Under the pieces are notes generated by a model. That model was given only the letters and a program-made list of their open reading frames with translations, was not told where the DNA came from and made no database searches. Positions 26,105 through 34,789 of a stretch of DNA of 64,000 bases are shown piece after piece (position 1 is the first letter of the stretch; each line of letters starts with the position of its first letter). Position numbers and translations under genes: made by a program. This DNA is from an uncultured Halieaceae bacterium (GTDB lineage Bacteria; Pseudomonadota; Gammaproteobacteria; Pseudomonadales; Halieaceae): NCBI GenBank assembly GCA_938074045.1, contig CALJGI010000031.1:1-64000 (forward strand). The letters are read 5' to 3'.

Positions 26105-26212
26105 AGGTTGAGTATAGCTCTTGTGGCGAGTGGGTCGAGACGTATTTCACCTGTGATCGCAGAAAGCGTACACTTGTCGCGCAATGTTAGTCGCATAATA
26201 ACGGGGTAGTGA

Positions 26213-26950
26213 ATGGCTAAGGACTGGGTCGCGCAAGGCAAGGATCGAATGGGCTTGATCGTGCTGCTGGGGAAAGTGGTCGTGTACTACTCCGTGTTTT
26301 TTTTACTGATATATCTCTTGGTCAAGCTGGTGCCCGGTGCCATGCATTACTTACCCGTTGGCGGAGTCGGGGAACTGTCTGCCGGCGCCGACGTGGAAAT
26401 CAGCCAGCTGGAAGATGCATTGCTCAGTGGAGATTTTGACGAGGAAGTCGGCGATTCGTTCCGGGAGGCCACCGCCACACCTGTGTTTCTTTTCGCCGAT
26501 GCGACCAACCTGTTTTTCTCCATGTTGGGAGCGCTGCTGCTGATGTTCCCGGTCTCCTGGGTGTACGGGGAAATTCATCGCGACGGCGAACACGATCATT
26601 CACTGGATGAAACCACATTGATTCTTCCGGGCGTGGTCGCAGGTATTGTCATTGTCGTGCAGCACAGCCTGGCGCTGGCCTTCAGTCTCGCGGGCATTGT
26701 TGCAGGGGTACAGTTCCGCCGCGCACTCAGCGATACCTTCGATACCTTGTTTATTTTTGTCAGCATTGCCGTGGGTATTGCGGCGGGAATCAACGCGCTG
26801 GATATTGCTGCGGTGATCACGGTATTTTTTACTTTGTCCACTCTGCTGGTCTGTATTTTCGGGGATGGGCTGGAATCCCAGCATCTCGCCGAGCGCAAGC
26901 GCGCCAAGGTGGCTGAAAAGGCGGCGCGTGACAATGGAGTTAAATCATGA
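26213..26950 (+). CDS. DUF4956 family membrane protein
   Basis: A 245-residue protein with about six membrane helices: one at ~17-38, one after the acidic loop (SQLEDALLSGDFDEEVGDSF), and a C-terminal bundle with the conserved VVQHSLALAFSLAGIVAGVQF and DTLFIFVSIAVGIAAGINALD blocks typical of DUF4956. This family often partners with CotH-like or polyphosphate-related proteins; a CotH-like protein is encoded 1.2 kb downstream on the other strand. Its stop overlaps the ATG of the phosphatase gene, so the two form an operon. Role unknown; inner membrane. Confidence 0.8.
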   Translation: MAKDWVAQGKDRMGLIVLLGKVVVYYSVFFLLIYLLVKLVPGAMHYLPVGGVGELSAGADVEISQLEDALLSGDFDEEVGDSFREATATPVFLFADATNLFFSMLGALLLMFPVSWVYGEIHRDGEHDHSLDETTLILPGVVAGIVIVVQHSLALAFSLAGIVAGVQFRRALSDTFDTLFIFVSIAVGIAAGINALDIAAVITVFFTLSTLLVCIFGDGLESQHLAERKRAKVAEKAARDNGVKS

Positions 26951-28119
26951 TGCGTACACTCTCGATGGTACTTTTTGTGTTGTTGTTTGGGTGCAGCACG
27001 GTGGGCCATGCCGAAGAGTTGGCCGCGCCGCGGATTATCGCGATTGGCGATATCCATGGTGATCATGATCAATTCGTTAAATTGCTCAAGGCAACCGGAC
27101 TGATTGACAAGCGCCAGAAATGGATTGGCGGTGACACTCATCTGGTGCAACTCGGTGATATTCCTGATCGCGGACCAGATACGCGCAAGGTCATGGATTT
27201 GATGATGAAGCTGGAGAAGGCGGCGGCCAAGAAAGGTGGTGCGGTCACGGTGCTGTTGGGTAATCACGAGATGATGAACATGACCGACAATCTGTCTTAT
27301 GTGCACCCCGGTGAATACGAAGCCTTCAAAGATCGCAATTCCAGAAAACGGCAGTCCGCCTACTACAAGCAGGTAGTGGCCCATCTTACCAAGGCATTAC
27401 CTGAAGATGAGCGGCCGACCTTTGATGATGCGTGGCGTGAGGAGTGGGAAACTAAACATCCACTGGGCTATGTCGAACATCGCCTGGCCTGGGCGCCGAC
27501 CGGCACCTACGGTGAATGGAATCTCAAGCATCCTACCGTGGTCGTGTTGGGCGATTCCCTGTTTGTGCATGGCGGTATTTCCGCCGCGTATCAGCATATG
27601 TCGGTGAGTGACATCAATACCCGGGTACGCACGGCGATCGTCAATCGCGAGCTTTCCGAAAAAGGCATTTTATACGACGAGGCAAGCCCGCTGTGGTATC
27701 GCGGCTGGAGTCGTTACCGGGAGACGCCGGAGGCCGATGCATCACTGGCCCAGGTGCTCGCCACCTATGGGGTCAAGCGTATGGTTGTGGCACACCATCC
27801 CATGTTACCGGTCGTACTCCCGCGCTACGGTGGCAAACTGCTGATGGTTGATGTCGGTATGGCGGCTCACTACGGACATGGTTTTTCAGCGCTGCGCATA
27901 GAAGGTGACAAGACCGCGGCTCTGGTGGGCGATGAGTGGTATGAGCTTCCCACAGGTGGAGATATTGAAGCGGTAGTGGCTTATCTGGATCGCGTCAAAG
28001 CAGTGTCCGCGAATCCAGGTCGTATTGAGCGCTATAAAGCGGCGATTACCGCGCCAGCTCCAGCCGTCGAACCGGAACAAACGCCCGACTTGGCAGGCGA
28101 AAAAGCCGCCACTCCGTGA
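26947..28119 (+). CDS. Shewanella-like (Shelph) metallophosphoesterase, exported
   Basis: A 390-residue calcineurin-like phosphatase with an N-terminal export signal (residues 1-20, cleavage after GHA; a Cys in FGCS could also serve as lipobox). The metal-binding motifs appear in order: GDIHGD near residue 37, GDIPDRG near 75, GNHE near 103, then HGG near 203 and a later HHP. The pattern matches Shewanella-like protein phosphatases rather than DNA-repair or nucleotide phosphoesterases. It overlaps the DUF4956 gene by 4 nt and is probably translated with it. The C-terminal ~25 residues are Pro/Ala-rich and disordered. Confidence 0.85.
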   Translation: MMRTLSMVLFVLLFGCSTVGHAEELAAPRIIAIGDIHGDHDQFVKLLKATGLIDKRQKWIGGDTHLVQLGDIPDRGPDTRKVMDLMMKLEKAAAKKGGAVTVLLGNHEMMNMTDNLSYVHPGEYEAFKDRNSRKRQSAYYKQVVAHLTKALPEDERPTFDDAWREEWETKHPLGYVEHRLAWAPTGTYGEWNLKHPTVVVLGDSLFVHGGISAAYQHMSVSDINTRVRTAIVNRELSEKGILYDEASPLWYRGWSRYRETPEADASLAQVLATYGVKRMVVAHHPMLPVVLPRYGGKLLMVDVGMAAHYGHGFSALRIEGDKTAALVGDEWYELPTGGDIEAVVAYLDRVKAVSANPGRIERYKAAITAPAPAVEPEQTPDLAGEKAATP

Positions 28120-28134
28120 TAGGCGAGCGCTGTG

Positions 28135-29211
28135 TTAAACCGTGGGTGCGGGAATAAGATCCCCCCGGCAGCGTTCCAGAATCTTGCTCTTGACTTTATC
28201 TTCATCTTCGATGATGTCGTAGAACCTGTCGACAAATCTTATTTTGTTCTGCAAGGTCTTCTTATCGAGCATGCCTGAGTCAGAAATCTTGGTGTAAATA
28301 TCGTCCTTGCGCGTTTTGAATATGTCGATGGCGCCACGATAGAAACGTTCCTCTTTGCACCAGCCACTGAAATAGCGCTGCGTGGTTTTCTTGATCGGGA
28401 ACTGATTGGCAGGAGCCGCGTAGCGAGCGTTGACGAAGCCGGAAGCGTCGAAGTCGTAGGGTACAGGATACAGTGTGCTGCCCTCGCCCTTTTTGCCGAT
28501 CAGGCGCACGTTGTGACAGCAGTCACTTTCACCGGGACCGCGCAGGGTAGAGTAGTCTGTGTTGCCAAGCAGCAGTTGAAACAATTCCAGCAGTGCTGTT
28601 TGTGCGTGGTCGAGTTTTTCCCGGTCCCCTTGTTTGATGGTCTTTTCCTTCATATCCACCCGGCCTGCCGCGTCAGCAATGTCCTCGATGACAAAGGCCT
28701 GTGCTTTCCAGGGTTCAGTTTCTTTATCTGAATCGACGTATCCCAAATCAAGCAGGCGGGTTTTGAAATGGTACTCGCTCAGCATTTCCCATAGCTGATA
28801 GGCGATGTACTCCAGGGCGATCAGCTTGCGGTAGGGGTCGCTGCGTTTGCACGGCGCAACCAGTTTGAGTTTATCCTGTCCTGCCAGGAGGTTACCCTCA
28901 TTTTCTTTCTTCTTGAAATTGAGAATGAGTGGGGGATTGTAGCAATTCATGCGCCTGAAATTGCCCCGAGTCCTGACCTTGAGTGGTACCTGTACCGGTT
29001 CTGCTCCTTCAATGTCATAAACAAGGCGGCCGTCAAAGTACAGGCGCACGTCGTTCTTGCGCTGCTTGAATATGCTACTCAGTGGTGCAGTGAGGACGGC
29101 ATTGATTGAGGACTTGTCTTCAAACAGCGTGGATGTAGCGAAGCTGCTTACGCAGACCATACACAAGGCCAAACCAGTTATTATTTTTTTGAGCATGGGA
29201 CTCTCCAGCAA
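28135..29211 (-). CDS. exported CotH-kinase-like protein
   Basis: A 358-residue protein with a signal peptide (MLKKIITGLALCMVCVSSFAT). The mature part follows the CotH-like layout: an early LKVRTRGNFRRMNCYNPPLIL block (RxxGNxR), a KLKLVAPC strand, ALEYIAYQLWE helix, an Asp/Asn-rich GNTDYS element, and YPVPYDFDASGF like the P-W/Y-D-F/L-D metal site of CotH kinases. The pairing with a DUF4956 gene nearby is a known neighbourhood for CotH. I am fairly sure of the fold but not of activity. Convergent with the phosphatase gene (15 nt between stops). Confidence 0.6.
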   Translation of the reverse strand: MLESPMLKKIITGLALCMVCVSSFATSTLFEDKSSINAVLTAPLSSIFKQRKNDVRLYFDGRLVYDIEGAEPVQVPLKVRTRGNFRRMNCYNPPLILNFKKKENEGNLLAGQDKLKLVAPCKRSDPYRKLIALEYIAYQLWEMLSEYHFKTRLLDLGYVDSDKETEPWKAQAFVIEDIADAAGRVDMKEKTIKQGDREKLDHAQTALLELFQLLLGNTDYSTLRGPGESDCCHNVRLIGKKGEGSTLYPVPYDFDASGFVNARYAAPANQFPIKKTTQRYFSGWCKEERFYRGAIDIFKTRKDDIYTKISDSGMLDKKTLQNKIRFVDRFYDIIEDEDKVKSKILERCRGDLIPAPTV

Positions 29212-29346
29212 TATCAGTTGCCATTGTACGTGGGCTGTGGATGAACTTGAACTGTTGTTGGCAGCCTGTTAGCTTGAATTGGCGGCTATGCGGTGGTTCC
29301 AGGGTGAAGTCGTGGAGACCGATCTCGATCGCGGCCACGCGAACAA

Positions 29347-29646
29347 TTGGTGGGGGTCCTTGAACTGACTCTCAAGCTGGCACTGCCATTTGAGCTTGGG
29401 TCTATGCTGGAGCAAGTGCTGTCGGTGGGGCGAGAACTCCTTTCCGCAGAGGGTGGGTCGGTGTGGTTGTACGATCCGACGAGTGAAACCTTTCTGATGC
29501 GTCTACCTGCGCTGGTCCCCCTCGATATTGTCGGCGCGGGTCAGGGTCTGTTGGGTGAATGTCTCGTCAGCAACACGATCGCCTGGAGAGGGAAATTGAC
29601 GCGGCCTGGGAGTTTTACTCGTTTTGAAAATGGTGGCTGTAATTAA
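29347..29646 (+). pseudogene. remnant of a GAF-PP2C (RsbU-like) phosphatase
   Basis: The frame from 29347 reads like the start of a GAF domain (PFELGSMLEQVLSVGRELLSAEGGSVWLYDP ... GAGQGLLGECL), the N-terminal half of many GAF-SpoIIE phosphatases. After about 80 residues the GAF homology stops. In another frame of the same stretch (about 29572-29627) DRLEREIDAAWEF appears, like the linker that joins GAF to the PP2C domain. The PP2C catalytic domain is absent. This is best read as an internally deleted, frameshifted relic. A STAS gene follows at 29708, as in intact partner-switching operons. Confidence 0.6.
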
Positions 29647-29707
29647 CTATGAGAACCACGACAGGGTGAGTACTATCAGGTTTGAAAAATATCCGGAGTG
29701 TAGTTGA

Positions 29708-29998
29708 GTGTTCACAATAGAAGTTTCATCACCGGGAATTGTTGCAATCAGCGGTCGCCTGGATGCAGCCGAAGCGGTGAATGCAGAGCAGTTTATCGAT
29801 GCCTTAAAGGGCGTTTTCGTCTTCGATCTGGCTGGACTGGAGTACGTGTCTAGCGCCGGTTTGGGTGTATTGCTCATGGCACATAAGCGGCTACAGTCCG
29901 AGGGAGCGGTGCTACACCTGACTCAGGTGGGTCCACACATCGCAGACATCTTTCGTTACTCTGGGTTCGACAAGTTGTTCCGGGTCGACACGGCCTAG
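29708..29998 (+). CDS. STAS domain anti-sigma factor antagonist
   Basis: A 96-residue single STAS domain: GRLDAAEAVNAEQF, FDLAGLEYVSSAGLGVLLMAHKRL, and a C-terminal FRYSGFDKLFRV. Ser49 in YVSSAGL is at the position phosphorylated by RsbW-type kinases in SpoIIAA/RsbV proteins. In intact partner-switching systems such a protein releases a regulator when a PP2C phosphatase removes the phosphate; here the phosphatase gene upstream is a relic and no HATPase kinase is seen in the window. The GTG at 29708 is the start. It lies 53 nt before the sigma factor gene. Confidence 0.85.
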   Translation: MFTIEVSSPGIVAISGRLDAAEAVNAEQFIDALKGVFVFDLAGLEYVSSAGLGVLLMAHKRLQSEGAVLHLTQVGPHIADIFRYSGFDKLFRVDTA

Positions 29999-30051
29999 GT
30001 TGCAACTGTGTTGAAATATTTATCCAACTTTTCGGTTTTCCCTGCGTAGTT

Positions 30052-30597
30052 ATGAGTAAGGATGATGACTGGGAGTCGATTAGAAGGTTCAAGGATGGGA
30101 ACCTTGCGGCTTTCACAGAACTGGTGGAGCGATACGACGGAGTGGTATTCAATTGTGCCTTTCGTATCGTGGGGGACATGGAAGACGCAGCTGATGTTGC
30201 TCAGTCGGTTTTTCTCAAGCTCTACCAGCACCTGGAGTCGGTCGATTCCAGTCGCTCCTTTTTCAGCTGGTTGTACCGGGTAGCGGTTAATGAGGCCATC
30301 GATCACAAGCGTAAGAAAAGACCTCATGACACTCTCGACGAGGAAGTGCTTGAATCATCTACCGATAATCCCGACTCAATACTGGCGCAACAGGACCGGG
30401 AACAGGTTCTGATGCGCGCGTTGGATCGATTGAACGACGAGCAACGCAGCGTGGTGGTATTGCGGCATTTTGTTGAGTTGAGTTATCGCGAGGTCAGTGA
30501 TGTCCTGGAGATCCCTGAATCCCGGGTCAAGTCGAGATTGTATGCCGCCCGGCAGCAACTGAAAGAGTTGCTGCTGCAAGCTGGGGGGGCTGATTGA
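30052..30597 (+). CDS. ECF-type RNA polymerase sigma factor
   Basis: A 181-residue sigma-70 family protein with region 2 (FTELVERYDGVVFNCAFRIVGDMEDAADVAQSVFLKLY split over helices 2.1-2.4; SFFSWLYRVAVNEAIDHKR) and region 4 (LNDEQRSVVVLRHFVELSYREVSDVLEIPESRVKSRLYAAR). There is no region 3, as in extracytoplasmic-function sigma factors. The next gene starts 1 nt after its stop and encodes a one-helix membrane protein that fits an anti-sigma factor. The target promoters cannot be given from one window. Confidence 0.93.
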   Translation: MSKDDDWESIRRFKDGNLAAFTELVERYDGVVFNCAFRIVGDMEDAADVAQSVFLKLYQHLESVDSSRSFFSWLYRVAVNEAIDHKRKKRPHDTLDEEVLESSTDNPDSILAQQDREQVLMRALDRLNDEQRSVVVLRHFVELSYREVSDVLEIPESRVKSRLYAARQQLKELLLQAGGAD

Positions 30598-30598
30598 T

Positions 30599-31330
30599 AT
30601 GATCTCTGAAGATCAGCAACAGTTAATCAATCGTGCCCTTGACGGCGAGTTGACCGATGCCGAAGAAAAGGCAGTGCAAACGCTTCTATCAGAGGACGCT
30701 GAGTTTTTTGCCGAGTATGAATCCCTGCGCCAAACCCTTGCCCTGTTCGACGAAATAAAGCCGGTGCGGCCGCCGGAAAACTTGGCCGCACGTATACAGG
30801 CGGCGTTACCCACCCAGGCAAAAGACACTCCTGCAACGGCTGCATCCGCCGGGGGGTCCGGGTCGGGTTTCTGGGGCTTGGCACTGGCTGCTGTATTGGT
30901 GCTTGGGGTGGGTATTTTCATTGTCGACAGCCAGTTTATGGACGACAGTGCTCTGAACGAGACCGAGTTGGTAGGAACATTGGCGTCGGCGGATAAAAGC
31001 AGCGCCGCAAACCTGCATCTTTCCGGCCTGGTGAGCATCAAAGTGTCCGCAGCCCAGCCCGCTACGCCGGGAACAGTTGTGCTGGAAGTGAAATCCAGGG
31101 AAAGCTATACGCTGTATCTGGAAGGCGTGCCCGGGACGTTGGTAGCTGCCGCTGCACCCGGGGAGGTAGTGCTGCACAGAGATGGCTCCCGTTTACGCAT
31201 CAGTGGCTATGGCGGGCGCGAGGTTTTACTGCACTATAGTCAGGCGGAAGATGAAGAACTGATTCTTGATGCCCGTCTCCATACGGCTACCAAACAATTA
31301 TCGGGAACTGTTAATCTGCGATTGGACTGA
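30599..31330 (+). CDS. putative membrane anti-sigma factor
   Basis: A 243-residue protein with a cytoplasmic N-terminal helical region (~1-70: INRALDGELTDAEEKAVQTLL, like the anti-sigma domain) and a single membrane helix at ~100-115 (FWGLALAAVLVLGVGIFIV), then a ~125-residue extracytoplasmic domain of beta type. The zinc motif HxxxCxxC of classical ZAS anti-sigma factors is absent, so it would be a non-zinc form. Adjacent to the sigma gene with almost no gap, it is the likely inhibitor. A relic of a PrsW protease, a class known to cleave such proteins, follows. Confidence 0.8.
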   Translation: MISEDQQQLINRALDGELTDAEEKAVQTLLSEDAEFFAEYESLRQTLALFDEIKPVRPPENLAARIQAALPTQAKDTPATAASAGGSGSGFWGLALAAVLVLGVGIFIVDSQFMDDSALNETELVGTLASADKSSAANLHLSGLVSIKVSAAQPATPGTVVLEVKSRESYTLYLEGVPGTLVAAAAPGEVVLHRDGSRLRISGYGGREVLLHYSQAEDEELILDARLHTATKQLSGTVNLRLD

Positions 31331-31604
31331 CGACATCTGGTATTCGCTGCAGGAGGCCGGCATCGCGGTGTGGGTGGTCAGAGGCTTTGGAACCGCCATC
31401 ATGCACGGCGGGGCCAGCGCCATTATGGCCATTCTCACGGTTGCCATTCATGAAAGTCGGGGACATAATTTTTTATTGGCATCGCCCCCGGGTTCATTGA
31501 TTGCCACGCTGGTGCACTCCATTTTTAACCACTTGTTGCTTTCGCCGGTGCTATCTGCTCTGTTGGTTGTTGTCTGCTTGCACTGCAACCATTTCTGGAT
31601 GTGA
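31331..31604 (+). pseudogene. 3' remnant of a PrsW-like intramembrane protease gene
   Basis: Just after the anti-sigma gene, the open frame encodes WVVRGFGTAIMHGGASAIMAIL and, after a gap, LIATLVHSIFNHLLLSPVLSALL, which match the C-terminal membrane part of PrsW-type glutamic intramembrane proteases (HGG and HS-FNH motifs). The N-terminal half with its membrane helices and EEXXK motif is missing; the frame also enters the preceding gene, so no independent start is credible. This looks like a deletion joining the anti-sigma gene end to the protease 3' end. Upstream GAF decay suggests the whole block is eroding. Confidence 0.55.
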
Positions 31605-31697
31605 ATCGGAGCGATCTCTGGCATTTGAATGTATTGGCTGACGATCAGCTCTGAGATCGACTTCGCAATACGTTATTGACTGGTTTAAGATTAATCC

Positions 31698-32264
31698 ATG
31701 ATTCGCCCTTATCTTCAGTATTTGCTGCCGCTTGCTCTACTCACCGTCGCGCACAATTCGGTGGCACAGGGGAAGGCTGAGTTCGGGCTGGGGAGAGTCG
31801 TTTCCGAAGCTGAAATTGCCGCTTGGGACATCGATGTCATGCCTGATGGAAGAGGCCTGCCACCGGGCAGCGGAACCGTCGCCGAGGGAGCAGAGGTGTA
31901 CGCACAGTCCTGTGAGCAATGCCATGGCGCCGGTGGTGTGGGTGGTCATTCAGGCAGTCTGGTGGGACGGCTTGAGGGCGATCAGTTTCCCTTTGCCAAC
32001 GATCCCGGCATCAAAAAAACCATCGGCAATTACTGGCCTTACACCACAACTATTTTTGACTACATCAGACGTGCGATGCCGGCGGATGCTCCCGGCTCTC
32101 TGAGCAATGGTGAAGTTTATGGGCTGGTGGCGTGGCTGCTGTATCGCAACGAGATTGTTTCCTCTGATACCACGCTGTCAGCTGACAACCTGGCAGAAAT
32201 TCGAATGCCCGCTCGCGATCGTTTCGTACCCGACGATCGCCGCGGCGGCGCAGTGGTGCGGTGA
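31698..32264 (+). CDS. exported monohaem cytochrome c (SoxD/SorB-like)
   Basis: A 188-residue protein with a signal peptide (residues 1-23, ending SVAQG) and one haem-binding CxxCH (C72-E-Q-C75-H76). The mature part begins with the ATWDIDVMPDG-like segment (AAWDIDVMPDGRGLPPGSG) and later has IKKTIGNYWPYTTTIFDYIRRAMP, as in the cytochrome subunits of sulfite/sulfane dehydrogenases; the axial Met is likely in MP near residue 123. Its stop (TGA) overlaps the next ATG. The neighbour is a SoxC-like molybdoenzyme, so this cytochrome is probably its electron acceptor in the periplasm. Confidence 0.88.
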   Translation: MIRPYLQYLLPLALLTVAHNSVAQGKAEFGLGRVVSEAEIAAWDIDVMPDGRGLPPGSGTVAEGAEVYAQSCEQCHGAGGVGGHSGSLVGRLEGDQFPFANDPGIKKTIGNYWPYTTTIFDYIRRAMPADAPGSLSNGEVYGLVAWLLYRNEIVSSDTTLSADNLAEIRMPARDRFVPDDRRGGAVVR

Positions 32265-33526
32265 TGGCAGGCAAGGATGTGGATTCCACCGAAGTACTCA
32301 AGGCCGGTTCGGCTGCACCATCGATCAAGAGAAGAGAGCTGGTGGCAGGTCTGGTTGGCCTCAGTGGTGCTGCCGTTGCCGGTAGCGCGCTTTCAGCTAG
32401 CACTGCACCACAGCGGATAAGCCTCGATCCCACACGAGCGCCCGGAGCATCAACATCGGCTCTGGGAAATCGCGCCGGGGGCGAGCAACCGAAACGAATT
32501 CCGCTGGGAATTATATCGCTGACGCCCCTGCAGGATTTGCACGGTACCATTACCCCAGCGGATCTTCATTTTGAGCGTCATCATGCCGGTATCCCCGCTA
32601 TCGAGGCCGCGCAACATGAATTGCTTATCCACGGCATGGTCGAGCGCACCCTGAAGTTTTCTCTGGCAGATCTCAAGCGCTTTCCGTCGGTGACCCGCAC
32701 TTGTTTCCTGGAGTGTTCCGGCAATCTTTTCACCAACGCACCGGAGCAGACCACGCCACAAATGTTGTGCGGTCTTACCAGTCAAAGCGAGTGGACCGGA
32801 GTGGCGCTGTCCACATTGTTGCGTGAGGTTGGGGTGCGGCCGGGGGCGAAGTGGCTTCTGGCTGAGGGCAGTGATGCTGCTGTGATGACCCGCAGTATTC
32901 CCATAGAAAAAGCCCGGGATGATGCCCTGGTGGTCTATGCCCAGAACGGCGAAGCGATAAGGCCGGAGCAGGGCTATCCACTGCGCTTGTTGTTACCGGG
33001 CTGGGAAGGTAATACCAGCATTAAATGGTTGCGTCGTATTGAGGTGGCCGATCAGTCCTTTATGACAAGGGAGGAGACCTCCAAGTACACCGATCCCTTA
33101 CCCGATGGCACCGCCAGACAGTTCAGTGTGGTAATGGATGCCCGTTCGGTGATTACAACGCCTACCTATCCACAGCACATCGAAAAGGGCTGGCAGGAAA
33201 TACGCGGATTGGCCTGGAGCGGGCGTGGTCGCATCACACAGGTTGACGTGAGTATCGACGCTGGCCGTTCCTGGCAGCCGGCGGTATTACAGGGCCCAGT
33301 GTTACCAAAGGCACACACGCGGTTTACGCAGCCCTGGCACTGGGACGGACAGGAAGCCGAGATTCAAAGTCGAGCGATTGACGAGACGGGCTATGTGCAA
33401 CCCACGGCGAAACAACTGTTGGCGGTGCGCGGGCCAGGTTCCGTACCCTATCACCTGAATCCCATTACCGCCTGGCGGGTAGCGCCATCAGGTGAGATGT
33501 TCTATCGCGGGGATGCCTGGGAGTAA
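32264..33526 (+). CDS. SoxC-like sulfite dehydrogenase, molybdopterin subunit
   Basis: A 420-residue enzyme with a likely Tat signal (KRRELVAGLVGLSGAAVAG), consistent with export of a folded molybdoprotein. The sulfite-oxidase fold follows: SLADLKRFPSVTRTCFLECSGN with the Mo-ligand Cys at C151, GCxWTGVPLxxLL-type SEWTGVALSTLLREVG, and the dimerisation domain after PDGTARQFSVVMDARSVI. The SoxC/SorA subgroup oxidises sulfite or protein-bound sulfane sulfur and passes electrons to a cytochrome c, which here is encoded directly upstream (reverse of the usual soxC-soxD order). No other sox genes are seen in the window. Confidence 0.9.
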   Translation: MAGKDVDSTEVLKAGSAAPSIKRRELVAGLVGLSGAAVAGSALSASTAPQRISLDPTRAPGASTSALGNRAGGEQPKRIPLGIISLTPLQDLHGTITPADLHFERHHAGIPAIEAAQHELLIHGMVERTLKFSLADLKRFPSVTRTCFLECSGNLFTNAPEQTTPQMLCGLTSQSEWTGVALSTLLREVGVRPGAKWLLAEGSDAAVMTRSIPIEKARDDALVVYAQNGEAIRPEQGYPLRLLLPGWEGNTSIKWLRRIEVADQSFMTREETSKYTDPLPDGTARQFSVVMDARSVITTPTYPQHIEKGWQEIRGLAWSGRGRITQVDVSIDAGRSWQPAVLQGPVLPKAHTRFTQPWHWDGQEAEIQSRAIDETGYVQPTAKQLLAVRGPGSVPYHLNPITAWRVAPSGEMFYRGDAWE

Positions 33527-33547
33527 AACTTTATAAATAGTCATTCT

Positions 33548-34789
33548 GTGAAGCGTATTAGCCGAGCGAGCTGTGAGCAGCTGGATTGCGATGATCCACT
33601 GGTTGGCTTTCGCCGTAACTTCAAATTGGGTGAGAACCTCATCTATCTCGATGGGAATTCACTAGGCCCCTTACCCGCCGCCGCCGCTGCCAGGGCATTA
33701 CAGGTGGTGGAAGAAGAGTGGGGCGTGGACCTTATCCGCAGTTGGAATAAAAACAACTGGTTTCAATTGCCCCATATTATGGGGGATAAGATTGCCCGCT
33801 TGATTGGTGCAGAACCGGGCGAGGTGGTGATGACCGATAGCACCGGCATCAATCTGCACAAGGTGTTGCACGCGGCACTGGGATTGCGCCCCGATCGTCG
33901 CATCATATTGATGGAAGATGGCAATTTCCCCACCAATAATTATGTGGGGCAAGGTGTTGCTGCCCTGCGCAGCGGTGGTTACCAAGTGCAGTTTGCCGAC
34001 CCGGAAGATCTGCTGGATGCGCTGTCTGAAGATGTTGCCGTGCTTTGCCTGACCCATGTGCATTACCGGACCGGTCGTATACACGACATGGATAAGATCA
34101 CGGCTGCCGCCCAGGCGCTGGGAATTATTGTGGTCTGGGATTTGTGCCACAGCGCCGGTGCGCTGCCGGTCAATCTGAATGATTGTCAGGTGGACTTTGC
34201 CGTGGGCTGTACCTACAAGTATCTCAATGGTGGTCCTGGCAGTCCCGCCTATCTGTTTGCCGCGCGACGTCATCACGGGCACGCACTGCAGCCTCTTGCA
34301 GGTTGGTGGGGTCATGACAACCCCTTTGCCTTGGAGCGGGACTACCGGGCAGCACCGGGTATTAAGCAAATGCTGACCGGCACCCAACCGGTATTGAGCC
34401 TGGCGGTTGCTGAAACAGGTATTGATATGTTTCTGGCGACGGATATGAATGCGGTGCGGCGCAAATCCATTGCCCTGTGTGACCTGTTTGTGCGCCTGGT
34501 AGAACAGCACTGTGCCGGGCAGGGCCTGCAATTGATCAGCCCGAGAGACAGCAATATGCGTGGCAGCCAGGTCTCCTTTGATCACGACAACGGTTACGCG
34601 ATTATGCAGGCGCTGATCGATGCCGAGGTGATTGGTGACTTCAGAGCCCCCGCCACCCTGCGTTTTGGCTTTGCACCGTTGTACACACGCTATGTCGATG
34701 TCTGGGATGCGGTGATGCGGCTGCAGGACATTCTGCAGAGCGAATGTTGGCGTGAGGCCCGTTTTCAGATTCGCGAGACGGTGACCTGA
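33548..34789 (+). CDS. kynU: kynureninase
   Basis: A 413-residue PLP enzyme that cleaves kynurenine to anthranilate and alanine. Landmarks: IYLDGNSLGPLP near residue 31, DSTGINLHKVLH near 97, NFPTNNYVGQG, WDLCHSAGALPV near 197 and the PLP-lysine block CTYKYLNGGPGSPAY near 222. Kynureninase length and order fit well. The start is GTG 33548. The gene is 21 nt downstream of the SoxC-like gene on the same strand, but a functional link is not obvious; no other kyn genes are visible, so it may be regulated separately. Confidence 0.95.
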   Translation: MKRISRASCEQLDCDDPLVGFRRNFKLGENLIYLDGNSLGPLPAAAAARALQVVEEEWGVDLIRSWNKNNWFQLPHIMGDKIARLIGAEPGEVVMTDSTGINLHKVLHAALGLRPDRRIILMEDGNFPTNNYVGQGVAALRSGGYQVQFADPEDLLDALSEDVAVLCLTHVHYRTGRIHDMDKITAAAQALGIIVVWDLCHSAGALPVNLNDCQVDFAVGCTYKYLNGGPGSPAYLFAARRHHGHALQPLAGWWGHDNPFALERDYRAAPGIKQMLTGTQPVLSLAVAETGIDMFLATDMNAVRRKSIALCDLFVRLVEQHCAGQGLQLISPRDSNMRGSQVSFDHDNGYAIMQALIDAEVIGDFRAPATLRFGFAPLYTRYVDVWDAVMRLQDILQSECWREARFQIRETVT

